From NCBI GenBank assembly GCA_013299115.1, contig JAAFKA010000002.1:62001-126000 (forward strand): a DNA stretch of 64,000 nucleotides, written 5' to 3'. Under the pieces are notes generated by a model, which saw only the letters and a list, made by a program, of their open reading frames with translations, did no database searches and was not told the origin of the DNA. The position numbers were made by a program, and so were the translations under genes. This document shows, piece after piece, positions 58,827 to 64,000 of this stretch; position 1 is the first letter of the stretch, and each line of letters starts with the position of its first letter. The DNA comes from Cytophagales bacterium (lineage in GTDB: Bacteria; Bacteroidota; Bacteroidia; Cytophagales; Thermoflexibacteraceae).

Positions 58827-59274
58827 GAGGCTGTCCGAAAAGTAAGAATATATCACAGACTTTAGTCAAGGACGCCTTAGTCCAATGCTATTAAGCGGGG
58901 CTGCTTAAGCTAAGAAAGCAAAACAAGTAAATTTATAATTAATTGATTATCAATAGATTAAACCATTTTTTTAAGTCTGTAGGACTGAAATATTTATAGC
59001 AAAAGTAAGCACCGACTCCTCCAAAGTGCCGTATCAGTTCCACTGCGGGCAAAATATATCGTGCCTATGGCACGCTGAAATGTAGGAATATGGCTTGCTA
59101 TAAATATTTCGTGCCTAACAGCACTTAGGCAGTCCCACTGAAAAAGACTTTTCTTAGCTTAGTCAGCCCCACTTAATAGCGTTGAACTTTAGTCTATTAG
59201 TTGTTGATTATCAACTATTTATATATTTACAGATTAAAGTCTGTGGTACATAGTTTGATTTTTCAGACAGCCTC
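58827..59274. mobile_element. MITE B, copy 2, interrupted by MITE D
   Basis: The ends GAGGCTGTCCGAAAAGTAAG and CAGACAGCCTC are those of the element at 8431-8560. The interior sequences TATCACAGACTTTAGTC on the left and CTTTAGTCTATTAGTTG through ACAGATTAAAGTCTGTGGTA on the right also match. Between 58868 and 59185 an insertion of about 300 bases separates the two halves, with ACTTTAGTC present on both sides of it. Confidence 0.8.
58883..59184. mobile_element. MITE D, about 300 bases, nested in MITE B
   Basis: The left end CAATGCTATTAAGCGGGGCT and the right end AGCCCCACTTAATAGCGTTG are inverted repeats with few mismatches, extending to TTAAGCTAAGAAA / TTTTCTTAGCTTAG. Inside is a second pair, ATATTTATAGCAA / TTGCTATAAATAT. 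There is no coding capacity. The host sequence ACTTTAGTC flanks both sides. A remnant of its end lies at 39401-39432. Confidence 0.7.
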
Positions 59275-59442
59275 ATTTTTTATAGCATTTCTTAATAAAA
59301 ATTACTATCATAGCTTATACCAAACTATAAACATTTTGCATACCTTGCAAATCAGTTTTACAAAAGCATTTTATCCCTCCACAAAGGTTTCAAATTCTTG
59401 TGGAGTCAAAAGTATTTACCACATTCACATTTACAAAAAACC

Positions 59443-61236
59443 ATGTTCAAAAAAACACTACTTTTGGTTTGCTGTTGGCTGCTTTGTCTGCCAAGCATAG
59501 CCCAACAACTTGCCTACCAAGTTTCGTTTACCGAGCCACACACGCACTATTGCGAGGTGCAAATTACCTTCGAGAACTTTAAACGGCAATCCATAGACTT
59601 CAAAATGCCTGTTTGGGCACCGGGTTCTTACTTGATAAGAGAATTTGCAAAAAGTATAGAGCAAGAAAAAGCCGTTGATGGCAAAGGCAAAGCCCTAAAA
59701 TTTGAGAAAATTACCAAAAACACATGGCGAGTTTACACCAACAACGTGGACAAAGTAGTGTTCAGTTACAAGGTTTACGCCTTTGAGTTGTCTGTTCGCA
59801 CAAGTTTTATAGATGCTGCACATGGCTACCTAAACGGAACAAGTGTTTTTATGTATCCAAACGAATTTTTGCAAGTTCCTTCGGTGCTTACTATCAAACC
59901 TCACCCCGATTGGAAGGAAATCTCGACAGGTCTTTCGCCTGTGGGCAACGACAAATTTGTGTTGAAAGTGCCTAATTACGATATTTTGGCAGATTCGCCA
60001 ATAGAATTGGGCAACCAAAAAATCTACAAATTCAAAGCAGCAGGTGTACCTCACGAAGTAGCAGTTTTTGGTGGAGGCAACTATGACGAAGACAGATTTA
60101 CATCAGATATTACCAAAATCATAGAAGAAACGACCAAAATTTTTGGAGAAAATCCTTGCAATACAGACCCATACGACCATTATACGTTTATTGTGCATAG
60201 TGTAAGTCGTGGAGGCGGCGGCTTAGAACACCTAAACTCTACTACACTCATGCAGCCCCGTTTTAGCTACCAAGGCAGTGGTTACGAAGGATTTTTGTCC
60301 TTAGTTGCTCACGAGTATTTTCACCTTTGGAATGTGAAAAGGCTAAGACCAAAACCTTTGGGACCCTTCGACTACGACAACGAAAACTACACCCGACTCC
60401 TTTGGGTGGCAGAGGGCATCACCAGCTATTACGACAACCTCATCACTTACCGAGCAGGCTATATGGAAAGTGGAAGTTATATGCAAAGCATTGTAAACGT
60501 GATAGCCAACCACGAAAACGCAGCAGGAAGTCGGGTGCAAAGTGTAGCCGAATCCAGTTTCGATGCGTGGATAAAAGGGTACAGACCAAATGAAAACACC
60601 AAAAACTCTACCATTTCTTATTACAGTTCAGGAACTGTAATGGCAAGTTTGTTAGATTTGGAGATAATTGCAGCTACCAAAGCCCAAAAAAGTTTAGATG
60701 ACGTGATGCGGACTATGTACCAAATCTATTACAAAGAGAAAAATGTAGGCTTTACAGATGAGGAATTTAAACAAGTTTGCGAAAAAATTGCGGGCAAACC
60801 TCTGGAAATTTTCAAACATATCTATTCTACCGAGCCTGTGGATTACAGCAAGTTTTTGGAAACCGCAGGGCTTCGCCTTACCAAATCTATGCAAGGTGCT
60901 ACTGTTTTGGGTGGCAATTTGGCAGACGAAGATGGCAGAATCATAGTCAAAAGTACAGACAAAGGCACAGCAGCCTACAATGGAGGACTCAATGTAAATG
61001 ACGAAATTATAGCCATAGACGGCAACCGAATGCCCTCTGCGGGTTTTGCCAGCAGCTATTTCAGTTCAAAAGAACAAGGTGAAAAGGTGCAAGTCCTCAT
61101 TAGTCGTGATAACCTCTTGCAAACTCTTACACTGACTATGGGTACATCTGGTACGTTTGGCTACCGCATGACGCGTATGGAAAGAACTAACGAAACCCAA
61201 GATGCCATTTATAGAAAATGGATGGGGGGAAAGTAA
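59443..61236 (+). CDS. M61-family metallopeptidase with a PDZ domain
   Basis: The 597-residue protein from ATG 59443 has a signal peptide ending LPSIAQ, an N-terminal beta-sandwich (PVWAPGSYLIREFAK is the M61 hallmark), a zinc peptidase core with LVAHEYFHLWNVKRLRP (HEYFH; about residue 290) and the third ligand Glu in WVAEGITSYY, and a PDZ domain (about 500-590) with NVNDEIIAIDGNR. M61 enzymes (glycyl aminopeptidase-like) cut N-terminal residues from peptides. It is probably periplasmic or secreted. Confidence 0.93.
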   Translation: MFKKTLLLVCCWLLCLPSIAQQLAYQVSFTEPHTHYCEVQITFENFKRQSIDFKMPVWAPGSYLIREFAKSIEQEKAVDGKGKALKFEKITKNTWRVYTNNVDKVVFSYKVYAFELSVRTSFIDAAHGYLNGTSVFMYPNEFLQVPSVLTIKPHPDWKEISTGLSPVGNDKFVLKVPNYDILADSPIELGNQKIYKFKAAGVPHEVAVFGGGNYDEDRFTSDITKIIEETTKIFGENPCNTDPYDHYTFIVHSVSRGGGGLEHLNSTTLMQPRFSYQGSGYEGFLSLVAHEYFHLWNVKRLRPKPLGPFDYDNENYTRLLWVAEGITSYYDNLITYRAGYMESGSYMQSIVNVIANHENAAGSRVQSVAESSFDAWIKGYRPNENTKNSTISYYSSGTVMASLLDLEIIAATKAQKSLDDVMRTMYQIYYKEKNVGFTDEEFKQVCEKIAGKPLEIFKHIYSTEPVDYSKFLETAGLRLTKSMQGATVLGGNLADEDGRIIVKSTDKGTAAYNGGLNVNDEIIAIDGNRMPSAGFASSYFSSKEQGEKVQVLISRDNLLQTLTLTMGTSGTFGYRMTRMERTNETQDAIYRKWMGGK

Positions 61237-61258
61237 AATAAAAAAAAACTCATAATTC

Positions 61259-61289
61259 TTTGTAAATATCAAAACTGTACTTATCTTTG
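61259..61289 (+). promoter_or_regulatory. Consensus promoter of the tRNA gene
   Basis: TTTG (61259-61262), 19 bases, TATCTTTG (61282-61289): a full consensus match. The start point would be near 61293, 35 bases before the tRNA. Confidence 0.8.
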
Positions 61290-61327
61290 TGCCACTTTTG
61301 AAAAGAACATAAACCAATGACTTTTCA

Positions 61328-61401
61328 GGGCTCATAGCTCAGTCGGTTAGAGCACCTGACTCATAATCAGGGGGTGCAAGGTTCGAGCCCTTGTGAGCCC
61401 A
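61328..61401 (+). tRNA. tRNA with anticodon CAT (Met, or Ile2 after lysidine modification)
   Basis: A 74-base cloverleaf: acceptor GGGCTCA / TGAGCCC, D arm GCTC/GAGC with AGCTCAGTCGGTTAGAGC, anticodon stem CTGAC... / ...TCAG with CAT at 61362-61364, and T arm GGTTCGAGCCC. No CCA is encoded. The start of the stem and loop (ACTCATAAT) fits both elongator Met and Ile2 tRNA. It does not look like the initiator (no A-form acceptor mismatch at position 1). A terminator follows. Confidence 0.95.
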
Positions 61402-61410
61402 CTTAAAATA

Positions 61411-61447
61411 AAAATCCAATTTAGTTTCTTAAACTAGATTGGATTTT
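61411..61447 (+). terminator. Intrinsic terminator after the tRNA gene
   Basis: AAAATCCAATTTAGTTT pairs with AAACTAGATTGGATTTT around CTT, followed by GTTTTTTT. It ends the tRNA transcript and may serve the convergent papain-like gene too. Confidence 0.85.
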
Positions 61448-61474
61448 TGTTTTTTTGATTTATCAAGTTATTTA

Positions 61475-63010
61475 CTACTTTTTCATCATCTCAAAAACTA
61501 CTGCCACAACAGATTGATTTTCACCTCGTTGAGAATTGAAACTAATGGTTTGTCCATCTGTAAATTGTGCTTTATTTACCAATTTATTGCCCAAAACAGC
61601 CTTGATTTTGCCCTCATAAGTGCTGGCTGCATTTTTGCTGATTTGGTCGTTTAGGGCTTTGTAGTCTAATTGTTCTTTGGAAAAAATAACAGCCATTACG
61701 TCTTTCTGCCCTACGTCGTCGAGTTGCAAAGAAAAGTCTTTTGGAAATAATCTTGTGCCTACAATTCCGCAATAAGCCGAATGTTTTTCGGTGTAAGGAA
61801 ATAATACATAGCTTGTGCCATCGGTTTCCTGTCCTATCACATAGACATAGCACTCGTCATAATTGCGAACAGCTACCTTAAATTTTACGCCTTTGGGCAT
61901 CACTTGGCTGGTTTGGAAAGTCAAACCTCCTTTGGCACTAAACGGAATGTATTGGCGGGCTTGGTTTTGAAACAGTCCAATATCTGCCTTAAATTGATTG
62001 GCTGCTGCTTTGTTGGCGGGCATGGGATACAAGCCATACGCCTCTGCATAAAAACTGTTGCAAAAATGCTCAAAATTTTTGTAACTCATCCAAAACATAC
62101 CATCACGTCCCCAATCATCTCCCCAACTGTTCATAATTTGGAAAGCACCACCTTCAAAATTATCGTCATAGCCAATGACGCACATGGCATGACCTCCAAA
62201 AGCTGCTGCTTCGCCATCATCTACAATGTGTCCACCCATACCTTTGGCAAGGGCTGCAAAGTCTTTTTGCGAAGGTCGCCATACGCCTTCACTGCCAATT
62301 TGGTAAAAAGTGCCACCAACAGCCATGCCTACCACTACGGGAGCCCCTTGTGCTATGTTTTGCTTAATTGCCTCTAAATCAATACGATAATCGTCATGTT
62401 TGAGGGTCAAACGGTTGTAACCCTTCATCTTAAACTGCTCTGCCTGTTGAAACAGCGTATTGTTGGGTTGGCGGCTGCAATCCTCGTCAGAGTAGGGAAA
62501 TGTTTGGAGAGAAACTGCCCCTTGGTCGGTCAATTTGTCTAAGGTTTTGCCTATGTGTGTGCCTGTGCAGTTGCCTCTGGTTAGTTGGTTATAGACAAAT
62601 GCAGGGCTAAAAGCTATGCTGTTGGGGTCTGTTTGGGTAGCCCTTGCTCGGTTTATGGTCATGGCTGCGTAGGCACAAGCCCATGCTGTGCATGAGCCTT
62701 GACTGCCTTGACTCAGCCTTTTGGGTGCAAACTGTTCTAAGCTAACCTTGCTCGGCGATTGGTTTTCGGGCATTCCTTTGGCAAGAGGCTCAAATACTTC
62801 GGCTTGGTCGAAAAATTCTTTTTTCAGGTCGCAGCCCTGTGCTAAGGCTTGGTTGCTCGGCGTGGAGTTGTCTTTCTGCTCTGTTTGATTGGTTTCTGCG
62901 GTTGTCTGGGCTTCGTTGGTAGCATTTTTCTTGCCTCCACAGCCTGTTGCCACTGCCAACAAAAGGCAAAGACACAAGAATAGTTTTTGGATTTGGATTT
63001 GGGTGGTCAT
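61475..63010 (-). CDS. Lipoprotein with a papain-like (C1A) cysteine peptidase domain
   Basis: The 511-residue protein begins with a lipoprotein signal, lipobox LAVATGC (Cys24), and a low-complexity linker to about residue 60. The C1A domain (about 90-330) shows Gln101, Cys107 (QGSQGSCTAW), GGHAMCVIGYDD with the catalytic His (about 264) and NSWGDDWG with the Asn (about 285). The remaining 170 residues have no known domain but include SEAYC-like beta structure. Papain-like peptidases are rare as bacterial lipoproteins, and this one is probably anchored to the outer membrane and faces outward or the periplasm. No inhibitor gene is adjacent. Confidence 0.9.
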   Translation of the reverse strand: MTTQIQIQKLFLCLCLLLAVATGCGGKKNATNEAQTTAETNQTEQKDNSTPSNQALAQGCDLKKEFFDQAEVFEPLAKGMPENQSPSKVSLEQFAPKRLSQGSQGSCTAWACAYAAMTINRARATQTDPNSIAFSPAFVYNQLTRGNCTGTHIGKTLDKLTDQGAVSLQTFPYSDEDCSRQPNNTLFQQAEQFKMKGYNRLTLKHDDYRIDLEAIKQNIAQGAPVVVGMAVGGTFYQIGSEGVWRPSQKDFAALAKGMGGHIVDDGEAAAFGGHAMCVIGYDDNFEGGAFQIMNSWGDDWGRDGMFWMSYKNFEHFCNSFYAEAYGLYPMPANKAAANQFKADIGLFQNQARQYIPFSAKGGLTFQTSQVMPKGVKFKVAVRNYDECYVYVIGQETDGTSYVLFPYTEKHSAYCGIVGTRLFPKDFSLQLDDVGQKDVMAVIFSKEQLDYKALNDQISKNAASTYEGKIKAVLGNKLVNKAQFTDGQTISFNSQRGENQSVVAVVFEMMKK

Positions 63011-63130
63011 AATAGAAAAAATTTTAGTTCTTGATTTTTTAATGTTTAATTTTGGATTTTAAGATGAATATGGATATATACACATCGGAAAGTAGTTTTG
63101 GGATTTTAATTTCAAAAATACAGCATAGAA

Positions 63131-63842
63131 GAGGCTGTCCGAAAAGTCTTTTTGCCTTCTTTTATATTTTAGGGTTTCCTTTCGTAAATTTATTTGGGTT
63201 TTAAGTAGTTAGACTTAAATAAACGACAATATTTTAAACCCTATATAGCTGATTATCAGATTTATCCGACACCTTTGAGGTGGCGGATAATTAAGTTCAA
63301 TTACTTAGTTGTAGTTTATTGTTATGGCAAAAGTAATCTTTAAACAAGAATCGGGCAAACATTTCGCCTTATTTCCTGTCAATCTTTTAGATAAAATCCC
63401 AGCAGACCATCCTATTCGGCTGGTAAACAAAGTGGTTGCTTCTTTAGACCTCAGTGCTATTATCAAGTTGTATAAAAGTGGTGGGATTTCTGCTTATCAT
63501 CCTCATAACTGGCTGTGTTGAACAAAAAATTGAAAACTCCCCCCAAGCAAATTGCCAAAGAACTGGCAAAATTGCAAGACGAACACCTGCCCAAGTTAGC
63601 CGAGTATGAGAAAAAATTGGAGACTTTGGATGACCGCAATTCCTATAGCAAAATGATGGCAATGGGTCATAATTTGAGAAAAATGGTGGCGAAAGGAGCA
63701 AAAAACCTTGTTTTTTATTTTTTGTATTTCAAAAACGACTTAGAGAAGGCTATAAACTGGAAATTGTTGCTAAACAACAACTACAAAAGGATAAACCTGA
63801 AAAATTTAATGACTAAAGAGGCTGTCTTTTCGGACAGCCTCT
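63131..63842. mobile_element. Deleted IS1182-like insertion element
   Basis: The ends GAGGCTGTCCGAAAAG (63131) and CTTTTCGGACAGCCTC (63841) are inverted repeats, and the element encloses fragments of an IS1182-type transposase. The right end also carries a GAGGCTGTC / GGACAGCCTC hairpin at 63818-63841. At about 712 bases it is well short of a full-length element of this family, so it is internally deleted. The same ends occur on MITE B. Upstream, 63011-63130 holds nothing I can name. Confidence 0.8.
63324..63811 (+). pseudogene. IS1182-like transposase remnant
   Basis: The N-terminal part, MAKVIFKQESGKHFALFPVN and KIPADHPIRLVNKVVASL, is the start of an IS1182-family transposase. It ends at a TGA at 63519-63521. 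A second frame from 63515 reads KELAKLQDEHLPKLAEYEKK and LDDRNSYSKMMAMGHNLRK, which matches the middle and the end of the same family with the catalytic region removed. So at least two internal deletions or shifts have occurred. No active enzyme can be made. Confidence 0.8.
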
Positions 63843-63912
63843 TGACAATCGTAATTAATTTAGTTTTATACGATTGTCAAGGTGCTAAAAAGCACCATTG
63901 ACAATCGTATAA
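63842..63912. repeat. Palindromic repeat family A, copy at the right edge
   Basis: TTGACAATCGTAATTAATTT then TACGATTGTCAAGGTGC, AAAAAGCACC, ATTGACAATCGTATAAAAGG is a further copy with the family's TACGATTGTCAAGGTGC core. It lies immediately beside the IS1182-like element's right end. Confidence 0.85.
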
Positions 63913-63930
63913 AAGGCAATTACTAAATAA

Positions 63931-64000
63931 TTATATTTTTTTTTTCATTCTGCTAAAAAATTCTGGGGTTACGCCCAAATAAAGGGCAATTTGCTTTTGG
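63931..64000 (-). CDS. 3' end of a Crp/Fnr-family transcription regulator (5' truncated by window)
   Basis: The minus-strand frame from the window edge reads QKQIALYLGVTPEFFSRMKKKI and stops at TAA (63931-63933). This is the end of the helix-turn-helix of Crp/Fnr regulators typical of Bacteroidota, in which the last residues are usually IALYLGITPESLSRIRKK. About 90% of the gene is outside the window. Confidence 0.75.
   Translation of the reverse strand, partial: QKQIALYLGVTPEFFSRMKKKI

Noticed and set aside
61328-61401. Initiator tRNA-Met
   Set aside because: The acceptor has a normal G-C first pair and the anticodon stem lacks the three G-C pairs of initiators.
63515-63901. Intact 128-residue gene
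   Set aside because: Its first part matches the middle of a transposase and it runs through the element end into repeat family A, so it is a chance frame.

Overview
The window looks like a chromosomal segment of a Bacteroidota bacterium, probably a Cytophagales (Microscillaceae-like) relative. The signs are AT-rich DNA (about 40% GC by eye), almost no Shine-Dalgarno sequences, promoters of the TTTG-N19/20-TAnnTTTG type (best in front of a tRNA gene at 61259-61289), menaquinone synthesis (menD), many lipoproteins, and families common in that phylum (DUF3098, SiaB/SiaC, WG repeats, TPR-CHAT, SpoIIE phosphatases fused to TPR or propeller sensors). No rRNA, CRISPR array, plasmid or phage genes were seen.

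Layout. 1-4.3 kb: end of an unknown gene, a TPR-SpoIIE phosphatase and menD. 4.6-10 kb: ettA, a beta-barrel protein, a nucleotidyltransferase and an HtrA protease, separated by palindromic repeats and a MITE. 10.3-13.9 kb: a tandem array of three paralogous lipoproteins, two intact or broken copies of a partner Ig-like surface protein, and duplicated terminators; the head gene of the array carries a (TG)11 tract that puts its upstream ATG out of frame. 14.7-25.4 kb: an OmpA/PD40 protein, a SpoT-like HD protein with glmM, a giant propeller-GAF-SpoIIE sensor phosphatase, an Rpn nuclease and pyruvate kinase. 25.6-33.4 kb: DUF3098, a SiaB kinase and SiaC switch pair, a fusion of a type I restriction specificity (HsdS) domain to a histidine kinase with its response regulator, a TPR-CHAT protease, and a PIN-domain gene broken by a stop codon. 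33.4-49.9 kb: WG-repeat protein, orphan CcrM-like methyltransferase with an A-type Fe-S protein, ROK kinase, VWA proteins, Fic enzyme, Rpn nuclease with an MFS transporter, and PBP1. 49.9-55.1 kb: a minus-strand operon of two SpoIIE phosphatases, a STAS-like and an HATPase-like switch protein, and an acyltransferase-methyltransferase fusion. 55.4-64 kb: cNMP/CpaE-like protein, a PD-(D/E)XK-like protein, gcvT, nested MITEs, M61 peptidase, tRNA-CAT, a papain-like lipoprotein, a deleted IS1182-like element, and the end of a Crp/Fnr regulator.

Theme. Serine/threonine phosphatase and partner-switch signalling dominates: four SpoIIE phosphatases, SiaB and SiaC, and one HATPase/STAS pair lie within 55 kb. 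The most unusual candidates are the HsdS-histidine kinase/response regulator pair (27.2-29.4 kb), the partner-switch operon with its acyltransferase-methyltransferase enzyme (49.9-55.1 kb), and the likely phase-variable surface gene (13.0-13.9 kb). Several dispersed palindromic repeat families, one linked by its terminal repeats to an IS1182-like remnant, fill the intergenic spaces. All calls rest on reading the sequence; no database search was possible.
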